DNA of 64,000 nt from Bacteroidota bacterium (GTDB lineage: Bacteria > Bacteroidota > Bacteroidia > Flavobacteriales_E > Vicingaceae), in the NCBI GenBank assembly GCA_013112545.1, contig JABFGJ010000001.1, forward strand, positions 62,001 through 126,000. The letters run 5' to 3'. The stretch's first letter is position 1, and each line of letters opens with the position of its first letter. Made by a program: the position numbers and the translations under genes. Positions 45,483 through 54,514 of the stretch are shown one piece after another. The notes beneath the pieces are model-generated. The model had not been told where the DNA came from, ran no database searches, and saw nothing but the letters and a program-made list of their open reading frames with translations.

Positions 45483-46883
45483 TTATTTCATGGAGCCAAT
45501 CATCTTTGATGGGTCAACCCATAAATCAAACTCCTCACTGCTTAGATATCCCAAATTAATTGCTTCTTCTTTTAAAGTTGTGCCATTTTCATGAGCTGTT
45601 TTTGCAATTTTAGAGGCCTTATCGTAGCCAATATGTGTATTTAATGCGGTTACAAGCATCAATGAGTTGTTTAAGTTCTGTTTGATGTTCGCTAAATTGG
45701 GTTCAATTCCAATAGCGCAATTATCGTTGAACGAAACACAAGCATCACCAATTAATCTTGCAGATTCTAATACATTTTGAGCCATCATAGGCTTAAATAC
45801 ATTTAATTCAAAATGTCCGTTCATTCCACCAGCTGCAACAGCTACATCATTTCCAATAACTTGGGCGCAAACCATGGTTAAGGCTTCTGCCTGTGTTGGG
45901 TTTACCTTGCCAGGCATGATAGAAGATCCTGGTTCATTGGCTGGAATATTTAATTCTCCAATTCCACATCTAGGCCCTGAAGCTAGTAATCGAATGTCGT
46001 TTCCTATTTTCATTAAGCTAACTGCAAGTTGTTTCAATGCCCCATGAGTTTCTACCAGCGCATCATGAGCAGCTAATGCTTCAAATTTATTTTCAGCAGT
46101 TACAAAAGGTAAGCCTGAGAATTCTGCAATTTTTTTAGCAACCAATTCAGAATATCCTTCAGGTGTGTTTATTCCAGTTCCAACTGCTGTACCTCCTAAA
46201 GCTAATTCGGAAAGGTGGCTCAAAGTGTTTTCTAAGGCTTTTATTCCATGATTTAATTGAGAAACATATCCGGAAAACTCTTGCCCAACTGTAAGTGGTG
46301 TTGCATCCATCAAATGTGTTCTACCGATTTTTACAACATGCATGTATTCTTTCGCTTTAGTTTGCAGTGTATCTCTTAGTTTTTTAATACCAGGAATGGT
46401 AGTTTCCACAACCATCTTGTAACAAGCAATGTGCATACCGGTTGGAAAAGTATCATTGGATGATTGTGATTTATTGACATCATCGTTTGGGTGTATGAAT
46501 CGGGTGCCTTCACCTAATTTATTCCCTGCAAGTACATGAGCTCGATTAGAAATAACTTCATTCGTATTCATATTTGATTGTGTTCCAGAACCTGTTTGCC
46601 AAATAACCAAAGGAAATTGATCGTCTAGCTGACCCGCTAATATTTCATCACACACTTGTCCTATTAAATCTCTTTTTTCACTCGCTAAAACTCCTAATTC
46701 ACAATTTGTATAAGCAGCAGCCTTCTTCAAGTAGGCAAAACCGTATATAATCTCCAAAGGCATCTGCTGTTTTGAACCTCCGATTTTGAAATTATTTCTA
46801 GATCGTTCTGTTTGTGCTCCCCAATATTTATCGGCTGGCACTTTAACTTCACCCATGGTGTCTTTCTCTATTCTGTATTCCAT
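45483..46883 (-). CDS. fumC: Class II fumarate hydratase FumC
   Basis: TCA-cycle enzyme that hydrates fumarate to malate, oxygen-stable and without iron. The 466 residues include the start [20 protein letters not shown], the substrate-binding [32 protein letters not shown] and the family signature [16 protein letters not shown] with its catalytic serine loop. Full length and complete. It is monocistronic, with a strong terminator after its stop. Aconitase and KorAB in the same window supply other steps of the cycle. Confidence 0.97.
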   Translation of the reverse strand: MEYRIEKDTMGEVKVPADKYWGAQTERSRNNFKIGGSKQQMPLEIIYGFAYLKKAAAYTNCELGVLASEKRDLIGQVCDEILAGQLDDQFPLVIWQTGSGTQSNMNTNEVISNRAHVLAGNKLGEGTRFIHPNDDVNKSQSSNDTFPTGMHIACYKMVVETTIPGIKKLRDTLQTKAKEYMHVVKIGRTHLMDATPLTVGQEFSGYVSQLNHGIKALENTLSHLSELALGGTAVGTGINTPEGYSELVAKKIAEFSGLPFVTAENKFEALAAHDALVETHGALKQLAVSLMKIGNDIRLLASGPRCGIGELNIPANEPGSSIMPGKVNPTQAEALTMVCAQVIGNDVAVAAGGMNGHFELNVFKPMMAQNVLESARLIGDACVSFNDNCAIGIEPNLANIKQNLNNSLMLVTALNTHIGYDKASKIAKTAHENGTTLKEEAINLGYLSSEEFDLWVDPSKMIGSMK

Positions 46884-46967
46884 CTTGTTATTTGTTTTAA
46901 TATTGCATTTCTATTATAATGATTCAGCAATTTTCCGTAAAATTGCAAAGTATTTTATTTAACTATT

Positions 46968-47120
46968 ATGACTGCAGGTTTTTTATTATTCTTAGCTATA
47001 TTCACTTTGGCATTTTGGGTTTTAATTTTTCTTTCAGCTTTTGCTTTGCCTTATGCACTTACAGTGTATATGATAGACAAATTTAGAAGCAAGAAAAACA
47101 CAGTGCAAGAAGAAGCTTAA
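46968..47120 (+). CDS. Small membrane protein, 50 aa
   Basis: ATG at 46968 begins a 50-residue frame (MTAGFLLFLAIFTLAFWVLI ...) with a long hydrophobic segment of about 33 residues, enough for one long or two short membrane passes. A basic and acidic cytoplasmic tail (DKFRSKKNTVQEEA) follows. Sense and charge layout suggest a real small membrane protein, but no family is known to me. Its stop overlaps the convergent arsC-like stop by 3 bp. It is too short for most gene callers. Confidence 0.45.
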   Translation: MTAGFLLFLAIFTLAFWVLIFLSAFALPYALTVYMIDKFRSKKNTVQEEA

Positions 47121-47455
47121 AAGAATTCCTCAACACTTTCTGGTGGACGCCCTAAGACAGCCTTATTGTTTTTAACAACAATGGGTCTTTCTATTAATTT
47201 GGGGTTTTCTATCATGATTTGAATCCACTCTTCTTCACCAAACGACTTGCCTTTTAAATTCTCTTTGTAATAAGGTTCTCCTTTTCGAATTATTTCTTCT
47301 GCTTTCAAATTTAGCTTCATCAAGATGTCTTTTAATTCAGCAGTAGTAGGTACTTCTTTTAAATATTCAACAATTTCTGGTTCTACTCCGTGATTTCGAA
47401 TCAATTGAAGCGTTTCCCTACTTTTTGAACACCTTGGATTGTGATATATTTTCAT
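47117..47455 (-). CDS. ArsC-family thioredoxin-fold protein (arsenate reductase-like)
   Basis: A 112-residue protein with the ArsC N-terminus MKIYHNPRCSKSRETLQLI (the active cysteine is C9) and the C-terminal ERPIVVKNNKAVLGRPPE that holds the arginine of the glutaredoxin-coupled arsenate reductase family. Because no arsenite efflux or ArsR gene is near, it may be a general member of the ArsC/Spx-like family, and the arsenate activity is uncertain. It lies 11 bp downstream of prfB on the same strand and is probably co-transcribed. Confidence 0.88.
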   Translation of the reverse strand: MKIYHNPRCSKSRETLQLIRNHGVEPEIVEYLKEVPTTAELKDILMKLNLKAEEIIRKGEPYYKENLKGKSFGEEEWIQIMIENPKLIERPIVVKNNKAVLGRPPESVEEFF

Positions 47456-47466
47456 AGTATTATTTA

Positions 47467-48558
47467 TTAATTTCTTTGTCCAAATTCCATTAAATAAGCT
47501 TTAATAAAACCATCTATTTCTCCATTCATTACGGCATCTACATTAGAGGTTTCATAACTTGTTCTAACGTCTTTTACCATTTTATAAGGCTGCATCACAT
47601 AGTTTCTAATTTGTGAACCCCACTCAATTTTCTTTTTATCGGCCTCTATAGCTGCTCGTTTTTCAAGCTTTTTGCGCATTTCGATTTCAAATAATTGAGA
47701 TTTCAATAATTGCAAAGCTTTTTCTTTATTTCCAAGCTGAGAACGCGATTCTGTATTGTCGATAATGATTCCCGAAGGCTTATGGTGCAACCTAACTCCA
47801 GTCTCCACTTTGTTTACATTCTGTCCTCCTGCTCCTCCAGAACGAAAAGTATCCCAAACTATATCTGCAGGGTTAATTTCAATCTCAATGGTATCATCAA
47901 CCAAGGGATAAACATAAACCGAAACAAAAGATGTGTGTCGTTTAGCATTTGAGTCAAAGGGCGAAATCCGAACCAAGCGGTGCACTCCATTTTCACCTTT
48001 TAAATAACCAAAAGCAAACTCCCCATCTATTTCAAGAGTAACCGTTTTAACTCCAGCTACATCGCCATATTGCAGGTCAAGTTCTTTTACTTTCATGTCA
48101 TTTTTCTCAGCCCACATCATGTACATGCGCATCAACATAGAAGCCCAATCGCAACTTTCTGTACCTCCTGCACCTGCAGTAATTTGAAGAACAGCACTCA
48201 AAGAATCTTCTTCGGCGCTAAGCATGTTCTTAAATTCTAAATCTTCGACTATTTCAAGCGCCTTTTTATACATGGTCATGACTTCAGATTCACTTGCGCC
48301 ACCTTCCTTATAAAACTCATAGATAACTTCCAAGTCTTCAACAGCCATTTTAGAGGCATGATAACCATCAGTCCAAATTTTCTTATTTCGAATTTGTTTC
48401 AAAAGTATTTCAGCAGCCTTAGGATCATCCCAAAACTCTGGCAACTGGCTTCTTTGTTCCTCTTCGGAGATTTCAATTAATTTATCATCGACATTCAAAT
48501 ATCCCCTTAATTCTTCTACCCTATTTTCTAAGTCTTTAATCTGATCAAGTGTAATCAT
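47467..48558 (-). CDS. prfB: Peptide chain release factor 2, no frameshift needed
   Basis: Recognises UGA and UAA stop codons and releases the peptide. The 363-residue protein has the specificity tripeptide SPF (199-201, in [15 protein letters not shown]) and the catalytic GGQ (244-246). Most bacterial prfB genes contain an in-frame UGA at about codon 25 and need a +1 frameshift. Here the frame is continuous from the ATG at 48558. The corresponding region reads Arg-Gly-Tyr-Leu-Asn-Val (18-23) with the bases AGG GGA TAT TTG AAT. This keeps the internal Shine-Dalgarno-like AGGGG and a TTTGA trace without the stop in frame. The arsC-like gene follows at 11 bp. Confidence 0.95.
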   Translation of the reverse strand: MITLDQIKDLENRVEELRGYLNVDDKLIEISEEEQRSQLPEFWDDPKAAEILLKQIRNKKIWTDGYHASKMAVEDLEVIYEFYKEGGASESEVMTMYKKALEIVEDLEFKNMLSAEEDSLSAVLQITAGAGGTESCDWASMLMRMYMMWAEKNDMKVKELDLQYGDVAGVKTVTLEIDGEFAFGYLKGENGVHRLVRISPFDSNAKRHTSFVSVYVYPLVDDTIEIEINPADIVWDTFRSGGAGGQNVNKVETGVRLHHKPSGIIIDNTESRSQLGNKEKALQLLKSQLFEIEMRKKLEKRAAIEADKKKIEWGSQIRNYVMQPYKMVKDVRTSYETSNVDAVMNGEIDGFIKAYLMEFGQRN

Positions 48559-48669
48559 AAATGCGTTAAATTTCGTGGTTCAAAAGTAAACTTTAGAAGT
48601 GAAATCTATTCATAAGAATTGAAGGTTTTTAAATCAATTCATTTTCTCAATGCTTATATTTATAGCTGA

Positions 48670-50586
48670 ATGTCAGAAACCAAAAAAATACATGAAATAT
48701 TAGCTAAATACTGGGGCTATGACTCATTCCGAGACAAGCAAGAGGATATTATTCAAGCTGTTTTATCGGGCAAAGACACTTTAGCCTTGTTGCCAACGGG
48801 CGGTGGAAAATCCATATGTTTTCAAGTTCCAGCCTTAGCCAAGGATGGACTTTGTTTGGTGGTATCTCCATTAATCGCATTAATGCAAGACCAAGTTTCT
48901 AATTTAAAAAAAAGAAATATTAAGGCATTATCCATCACTTCGGGCATGACCAAAAGAGAAATTGACATCGCCTTGGACAATGCGGCATATGGCAATTATA
49001 AGTTTCTTTATGTTTCTCCCGAGCGTTTAGAAACAGAGCTTTTTAAAGCACGATTAGCAAAAATGAATGTCAACCTAGTTGCCATTGACGAGGCACATTG
49101 TATTTCGCAATGGGGCTATGATTTTAGGCCGTCTTACCTCAATATTGTTCAGCTTAGAGAGCAATTGCCAAATGTTCCTTTTTTGGCTTTAACAGCAACT
49201 GCTACAATTCAAGTGGTTGAAGATATTCAGGAAAAACTAGCTTTTAAAAAAAAGCATGTCATTCAGAAAAGTTTTGAAAGAAGCAACCTCGCCTACGTGG
49301 TCTTGCATGAAGAAAATCAATTTGAAAAAATGATGCGCATTATAGATGGCGTAAAAGGCTCGGGAATTATTTATGTCAATAGCAGAAGACGCACAAAAGA
49401 AGTAGCGCAAGTACTTTTGAATCATACAATTGCTGCAGATTATTATCATGCAGGTTTATCACATGAGGAACGCAAGCAAAAACAACATAATTGGGTTAAT
49501 AATCAATGCCGGATTATTGTAGCAACCAATGCATTTGGTATGGGAATCGACAAACCTGATGTTCGCTTTGTTATACATATTGATGTTCCAAATTCATTAG
49601 AAGCCTATTTTCAAGAAGCCGGAAGAGCAGGAAGGGATGAGCGGAAAGCCTATGCCGTATTACTGGCAAGTCCCACCCTGGCGGAGGATTTAAAAGCAAG
49701 AGTAAAGCAAAGTTTCCCAGCTTTAGAAAAAATAAAGGCTACTTATTTGGCCTTATCAAACTACTTGCAAATTCCAATTGATGGTGGAGAAAACCAAAAC
49801 TACGAATTAGACCTAGCTGATTTTTCTAAACGTTATCAATTTGATTTATTTGAGACTTATCATTGTCTGCATTTTCTAGAAAAGGAAAATTACATCGTAC
49901 TGTCTGAAAACTTCGCGATGCCCTCAAGATTGCACATTTTGTTAAACAATGAGGATTTATATAAATTTCAAGTCCAGCATAAAAATTACGATGTGTTTAT
50001 AAAAACGCTTCTTAGAACTTACGGTGGCTTATTTGATGATTTTGTAAAAATAAACGAGCAACAGATTGCAGATAATACAAAGATGCCAGTTGCGAAGGTA
50101 AAAGAATATTTATTGCGCTTGCAAGAGTTGGAAATATTGAATTATGAGCCCAAAAGCCACCTACCAAAGGTCACTTATACAAAACCGCGTTTAGACCAAA
50201 AATCCTTGCGTATTTCTAAATCTACCTATCACGATCGAAAAAAAATTGCTGAAGAAAAAGTAGCCGCAGTAATTGACTATGTCGAAACAAAAACAAGATG
50301 CAGAAGCCAAGTTTTATTAGCCTATTTTGGCGAAACCACGGCTTCAAATTGTGGTGTTTGTGATACCTGTTTGGATCGCAAAAAACACGATTTAAGTCCA
50401 GCAGACTTTAAAGCAATTGAAACAAGCCTAATGCATTTAATACCTGATGAGGGAATTCTATTAATCAAGCTTGTTGCAAAAATCAAAGGCTTTAAAAAGG
50501 ATTCCATTGTAAAAGTAATTGACTATTTAGCAGATCATGAGAAGTTGTATATAAGCTCGGGTAAGATTTCGAAACCAAAAAGTTAA
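48670..50586 (+). CDS. recQ: ATP-dependent DNA helicase RecQ
   Basis: 3'-5' DNA helicase used in recombination and repair. The 638-residue protein has motif I LLPTGGGKSICFQ (40-52), motif II DEAH (140-143), the aromatic-rich loop SQWGYDFRPSY, motif VI QEAGRAGRDE and the RecQ zinc-binding domain CRSQVLLAYFGE ... CGVCDTC. The winged helix and C-terminal part after about 520 are present but the HRDC domain is not obvious, so it may be a short-tailed RecQ. Monocistronic, divergent from prfB across about 111 bp. The next gene starts 49 bp after its stop. Confidence 0.95.
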   Translation: MSETKKIHEILAKYWGYDSFRDKQEDIIQAVLSGKDTLALLPTGGGKSICFQVPALAKDGLCLVVSPLIALMQDQVSNLKKRNIKALSITSGMTKREIDIALDNAAYGNYKFLYVSPERLETELFKARLAKMNVNLVAIDEAHCISQWGYDFRPSYLNIVQLREQLPNVPFLALTATATIQVVEDIQEKLAFKKKHVIQKSFERSNLAYVVLHEENQFEKMMRIIDGVKGSGIIYVNSRRRTKEVAQVLLNHTIAADYYHAGLSHEERKQKQHNWVNNQCRIIVATNAFGMGIDKPDVRFVIHIDVPNSLEAYFQEAGRAGRDERKAYAVLLASPTLAEDLKARVKQSFPALEKIKATYLALSNYLQIPIDGGENQNYELDLADFSKRYQFDLFETYHCLHFLEKENYIVLSENFAMPSRLHILLNNEDLYKFQVQHKNYDVFIKTLLRTYGGLFDDFVKINEQQIADNTKMPVAKVKEYLLRLQELEILNYEPKSHLPKVTYTKPRLDQKSLRISKSTYHDRKKIAEEKVAAVIDYVETKTRCRSQVLLAYFGETTASNCGVCDTCLDRKKHDLSPADFKAIETSLMHLIPDEGILLIKLVAKIKGFKKDSIVKVIDYLADHEKLYISSGKISKPKS

Positions 50587-50635
50587 TTCAATCCATATCT
50601 ACATACAAACTTCTCGATTCTTTACTTTTACATCT

Positions 50636-51781
50636 ATGAGTCATAAAGCTTTTCAAGCCGATTTTATCTATCTTGGAAATCAAGAAAAAATTTCAAATGG
50701 GATTATTGAACTTAATGCAAACAGCGAAATAACTCACCTTGGAGAAAACACATCTAGCTCTGACATTAAAACCAAAAAACTAAATGGGTTTTTATGCCCT
50801 GGTTTTATAAACACCCACTGTCACATAGAATTATCACATCTTCAACATAAAGTTTCAGAAGGAACTAAATTGCATGGTTTTGTACAGGATTTGCAAAAAG
50901 TTAGAAAAGCTGATGAAGCAACCATAAGCCAAGCAATAGCATCTGCAGAATTAAGCATGAGAAACAATGGAATTGTTGCTGTTGGTGATATTTCTAATGG
51001 AGAAGATTCCTTTCAGACTAAATCACAATCGCCCATCTTTTTTCACACTTTTGTAGAACTTTTTGGTTTTGATAAACTGCAGGCTGATAGAATATATACT
51101 AGGGGATTAGAATTAAAACATATAGCTCAAAATAGAAACTTAAATGCTTCAGTTGTTCCACACAGCTCTTATTCGGTATCGAATGAATTGATGAAGCTAA
51201 TTGGGAAAACACAAAAAAACGCTCCAATTACAATACACAATCAAGAAACTGAAGCTGAGAATAGTTTATTTCAAAAAGGAGAAGGAGAAATTAAAGAAAT
51301 GCTAAAACGTTTTGGTTTAGATTTAAGCACATTTAAACCAATTGGTAAATCTTCCATTTTTAATTATTTAGCCTTTTTAAATACTGAGGTGAATACCTTA
51401 TTGGTTCACAATACGTTTACTAAACCTGAAGACATAGAGTGGGCAGAACAAAATCATGCTCATTTATATTGGTGTTTTTGCCCAAATGCTAATCAATACA
51501 TCGAAAAACGATTGCCAAACATTCCTCAATTTATAGATGCAGGAGTCAGCTGCACTTTAGGAACAGACAGCTTGGCTTCAAACTGGCAACTATCTATTTG
51601 GGCAGAAATAGAAACGATACAAAAGCATTATCCTCAAATAAAAACTGAGCTACTAATTGAAATGGCTTGCCAAAATGGAGCTAAATTCTTAGGTATTGAT
51701 AATCAATTTGGAAAACTAGAAATTGGAAAGAAACCTGGTTTAAATTGGGTGAATCAGGGCGCTGTGAATAAGCTAGCTTAA
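50636..51781 (+). CDS. Amidohydrolase-superfamily deaminase or hydrolase
   Basis: A 381-residue metal-dependent hydrolase. The metal site includes H61 and H63 in GFINTHCHIELSHL, a histidine in VVPHSSYS, TIHNQETEAEN (substrate or metal ligand His and Glu) and the aspartate of LGTDSLASNW. This set fits the SsnA/cytosine-deaminase/aminofutalosine-deaminase branch. Which substrate is used is not clear; a role in menaquinone (aminodeoxyfutalosine deaminase) is possible, but no other Mqn gene is in the window. Its stop codon overlaps the convergent ispD stop within an 8 bp inverted repeat. Confidence 0.83.
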   Translation: MSHKAFQADFIYLGNQEKISNGIIELNANSEITHLGENTSSSDIKTKKLNGFLCPGFINTHCHIELSHLQHKVSEGTKLHGFVQDLQKVRKADEATISQAIASAELSMRNNGIVAVGDISNGEDSFQTKSQSPIFFHTFVELFGFDKLQADRIYTRGLELKHIAQNRNLNASVVPHSSYSVSNELMKLIGKTQKNAPITIHNQETEAENSLFQKGEGEIKEMLKRFGLDLSTFKPIGKSSIFNYLAFLNTEVNTLLVHNTFTKPEDIEWAEQNHAHLYWCFCPNANQYIEKRLPNIPQFIDAGVSCTLGTDSLASNWQLSIWAEIETIQKHYPQIKTELLIEMACQNGAKFLGIDNQFGKLEIGKKPGLNWVNQGAVNKLA

Positions 51782-51790
51782 AAAGCTAGC
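51772..51790. terminator. Inverted repeat at the shared 3' end of the amidohydrolase and ispD genes
   Basis: GCTAGCTT (51772-51779), loop AAA, AAGCTAGC (51783-51790). The stem contains both stop codons (TAA at 51779-51781 plus; TAG at 51773-51775 minus). T-runs are weak (plus strand: AGCAATTTTT), so terminator activity is only likely in the plus direction. Confidence 0.4.
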
Positions 51791-52432
51791 AGCAATTTTT
51801 AAATCTTCAGGACTTGTAATTTTAATGTTTTCGTTATTTCCTTCAACTAAATGAATTCTATTCCCTGCTTCTTCATAAACTGAAGCGTCATCAGTAAAAT
51901 TCCCTTTATTTGGTTTCTCATAGGCAGCCTTAATTCTAGCTGCATTAAAACATTGAGGTGTTTGCACCAGCCGAAACTTAGTTCTATCCTTAGCTCTAGA
52001 GGTTCCAGTAAAAACTCGGCGTATCGAGTCTTTTAATTCCACAACAGGAATGGCAGAACCTTTTTCTTCGGCCATTTTAAAACAAGATGCTATTGTATTT
52101 TGAGAAACAAATGGCCTAACGGCATCGTGTATTCCAACAAGTGCATCTTTGTCTATTAGCTTTAAGCCCGACTTAACTGAGTCGTACCTTGTGGCTCCGC
52201 CTAGTGCACACTTTAAGTTTTCGAACTTAGTGCCAGAAGAAAGTGCTACCCAACGATCTATTTCAGATTCAGGTAGCACTAGTATTATGTTTTCTATTTC
52301 AATTTCTTCAGCAATACGTTCTAAGGTATGCAAAAGAATGGCTTTTCCATTTAACAAAATGAATTGCTTTGGAATTTCTGTTCCCATTCGGATACCAGAA
52401 CCTCCTGCAACAACAATCATTTGCTTTTTCAT
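51773..52432 (-). CDS. ispD: 2-C-methyl-D-erythritol 4-phosphate cytidylyltransferase IspD
   Basis: Third enzyme of the MEP isoprenoid pathway. The 219-residue protein has the nucleotide-binding VAGGSGIRMGTEIPKQFI at its N-terminus, LVGIHDAVRPFV in the middle, and LVQTPQCFNAARIKAAYEKP with TDDASVYEE at the end, matching IspD. It begins 6 bp after the queA stop and is probably co-transcribed with it. The polyprenyl synthase earlier in the window uses the same pathway product. Confidence 0.95.
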   Translation of the reverse strand: MKKQMIVVAGGSGIRMGTEIPKQFILLNGKAILLHTLERIAEEIEIENIILVLPESEIDRWVALSSGTKFENLKCALGGATRYDSVKSGLKLIDKDALVGIHDAVRPFVSQNTIASCFKMAEEKGSAIPVVELKDSIRRVFTGTSRAKDRTKFRLVQTPQCFNAARIKAAYEKPNKGNFTDDASVYEEAGNRIHLVEGNNENIKITSPEDLKIAASFLS

Positions 52433-52438
52433 GCCGTT

Positions 52439-53485
52439 TTAGATAATTAGCATGGCATCGCCATAGCTATAAAATCTATATTTTTCTTTAATTGCAGTTT
52501 CGTATGCTTCCATGATTAAGTCATAACCACCAAAAGCTGCAGTCATCATCAGCAATGTAGATTCAGGCATGTGAAAATTTGTAACCATCATATCAGCAAT
52601 GCTAAAATCATAAGGAGGAAAAATAAATTTATTTGTCCAGCCACTATATGGTTTTAAAAATCCATCAGTAGAAACAGAAGTTTCAACAACACGCATTGAA
52701 GTAGTTCCTACAGCAAGAATTTTATTTTTTCTTTTTTTAGCATTGTTTACGATTTCAACTGTTTCTTCAGGAATATGAATTTCTTCAGAATCCATTTTGT
52801 GCTTAGTCAAATCTTCAACCTCTACTGACCTAAACGTGCCTAATCCAACATGCAAAGTAAGTGGGGCAAATTCAATTCCATTTATCTCAAGACGCTTCAA
52901 TAGATTTTTGCTAAAATGCAATCCAGCCGTAGGCGCTGCTACTGCTCCTTCATTTTTAGCATATACCGTTTGGTAACGTTCTTCATCTTCAGGTTCTACT
53001 GCTCTTTTAATGTATTTAGGAATTGGAGTCTCTCCTAAAGTTTCTATTATTTTCTTAAACTCATCATGAGTCCCATCAAATAAAAACCTTAAAGTTCTTC
53101 CTCTAGAAGTTGTATTATCAATTACTTCAGCAACTAAATCATCATCGCCAAAGTACAGTTTATTCCCAATTCTAATTTTTCTTGCAGGGTCCACCAAAAC
53201 ATCCCATAATAGGTTTTCAGCATTTAGCTCTCTCAACAAGAAAACCTCAATTTTTGCACCTGTTTTTTCTTTATTTCCATAAAGTCGTGCAGGAAAAACT
53301 TTAGTGTCATTCATCAACATAACATCACCTTTGTTCAGGTAACCGACTATGTCTTTAAACATTTTATGTTCTATGGTTCCATCCTTTCGATTGACAACCA
53401 TAAGTCTTGATTCATCTCTGTTTTCAGCTGGCCTTTCAGCAAGTAGCTCATCAGGCAATTCAAATTTGAATTTGGATAATTTCAT
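52439..53485 (-). CDS. queA: S-adenosylmethionine:tRNA ribosyltransferase-isomerase QueA
   Basis: Transfers the ribosyl part of SAM to preQ1 in tRNA, giving epoxyqueuosine, which QueG (36 kb) then reduces. The 348 residues contain all family blocks: [64 protein letters not shown] and the C-terminal [14 protein letters not shown]. It is followed by ispD at 6 bp and preceded by truB at 66 bp, on the same strand. Confidence 0.96.
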   Translation of the reverse strand: MKLSKFKFELPDELLAERPAENRDESRLMVVNRKDGTIEHKMFKDIVGYLNKGDVMLMNDTKVFPARLYGNKEKTGAKIEVFLLRELNAENLLWDVLVDPARKIRIGNKLYFGDDDLVAEVIDNTTSRGRTLRFLFDGTHDEFKKIIETLGETPIPKYIKRAVEPEDEERYQTVYAKNEGAVAAPTAGLHFSKNLLKRLEINGIEFAPLTLHVGLGTFRSVEVEDLTKHKMDSEEIHIPEETVEIVNNAKKRKNKILAVGTTSMRVVETSVSTDGFLKPYSGWTNKFIFPPYDFSIADMMVTNFHMPESTLLMMTAAFGGYDLIMEAYETAIKEKYRFYSYGDAMLII

Positions 53486-53551
53486 ATTACAATTCTTTTA
53501 TTACGGTAAAAAAACGGAGTGCAAATTTAATGAAAATTGGGTCACAAAAAG

Positions 53552-54253
53552 CTAGTAATTTTCTTCAGGTAAATTTTGAATCTCTTCAATGATTTTTTCT
53601 ACAGTATATGCTTCAGAAACAGCATATTCTCCAATTTTTGTTCTTCTTAACTCCTTTAAGTATGCACCAGTTTTTAATAATTCACCCAAGTCGTTGGCTA
53701 AGGTGCGTATATAAGTTCCTTTAGAACAAGTCACTCTAAAATGTACTTCTGGTAATTCTAAATTTGTAATCTCAAAATCATAAACTTCTACCTCCACAAT
53801 TCGCATTTCAGGAGTTTTGCCCTTTCTAGCAAGGTCATAGGCTCTTTTTCCATCTATTTTTTTAGCTGAAAAAATCGGTGGGGTTTGATTGATTTTACCA
53901 GTTAGTTTTTTGGCAGCACTTATAATATCAGATAAATCAACCTTATCCGTTGCTTTAAAATTTTCTGGTTCAGTTTCTAAATCAAAGGAAGGTGTTGTCG
54001 CTCCAAGAGTTATTACTCCGGTATATTCTTTAACTTGAGCCTGAATTTCAGTTATTGCTTTAGTTTTTTTACCAGTGCAAACTATTAATAAGCCAGAAGC
54101 TAATGGATCTAGGGTTCCAGCATGACCAACCTTAATCTTTTTTAGGTTTAACTTTCGTTTTAGTGAATACTTAATTTTATTCACCACATCAAAGGAAGTC
54201 CAAGTTAGGGGCTTATCAACGAGAATAATCTCGCCTACAATAAAATTGGGCAT
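53552..54253 (-). CDS. truB: tRNA pseudouridine-55 synthase TruB
   Basis: Makes the pseudouridine in the T-loop of tRNA. The 233-residue protein has the catalytic aspartate D49 in GHAGTLDPLASGLL, then GVITLGATTPSFDLETEP, QTPPIFSAKKIDGKRAYDLA and CSKGTYIRTLANDLGELL. It is the short form without a PUA tail. It lies 12 bp after DUF3098. In many Flavobacteriales the undecaprenyl-diphosphatase gene uppP lies between DUF3098 and truB; it is absent here. Confidence 0.96.
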   Translation of the reverse strand: MPNFIVGEIILVDKPLTWTSFDVVNKIKYSLKRKLNLKKIKVGHAGTLDPLASGLLIVCTGKKTKAITEIQAQVKEYTGVITLGATTPSFDLETEPENFKATDKVDLSDIISAAKKLTGKINQTPPIFSAKKIDGKRAYDLARKGKTPEMRIVEVEVYDFEITNLELPEVHFRVTCSKGTYIRTLANDLGELLKTGAYLKELRRTKIGEYAVSEAYTVEKIIEEIQNLPEENY

Positions 54254-54265
54254 AGAGAAATTTAA

Positions 54266-54508
54266 TTAATCGTCTTTTGGTCTTTTGACTATGGCATAAA
54301 ATGCCAGACCAAATCCAATTAATATAAGTATGGGGGCTACCGTTATTCTAATTGGAGAAAACAACCCGTCATAATTAAAGTGAGCAGGGTCATCAGAACC
54401 TCCACCTACCATAAGTAGATATCCAACTAATACAATCGCTGCTGCAATTGCAAACATTCTGTAGTTTTCTTTACCAAAGGCTAACTCATCTTTATCTTTA
54501 TTGCTCAT
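54266..54508 (-). CDS. DUF3098 small membrane protein
   Basis: An 80-residue protein with two transmembrane helices (about 18-36 MFAIAAAIVLVGYLLMVGG and about 52-72 ITVAPILILIGFGLAFYAIV) joined by the loop GSDDPAHFNYDGLFSPIRI. This arrangement is characteristic of DUF3098 in Bacteroidetes, nearly always next to ftsX. It starts 6 bp after ftsX. Function unknown; the location suggests a part in the divisome or envelope. Confidence 0.87.
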   Translation of the reverse strand: MSNKDKDELAFGKENYRMFAIAAAIVLVGYLLMVGGGSDDPAHFNYDGLFSPIRITVAPILILIGFGLAFYAIVKRPKDD

Positions 54509-54514
54509 AATAGT

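Noticed and set aside
47117-47455. Arsenic resistance operon
   Set aside because: Only an ArsC-fold protein is present; there is no ArsR, ArsB or Acr3, and it lies behind prfB.
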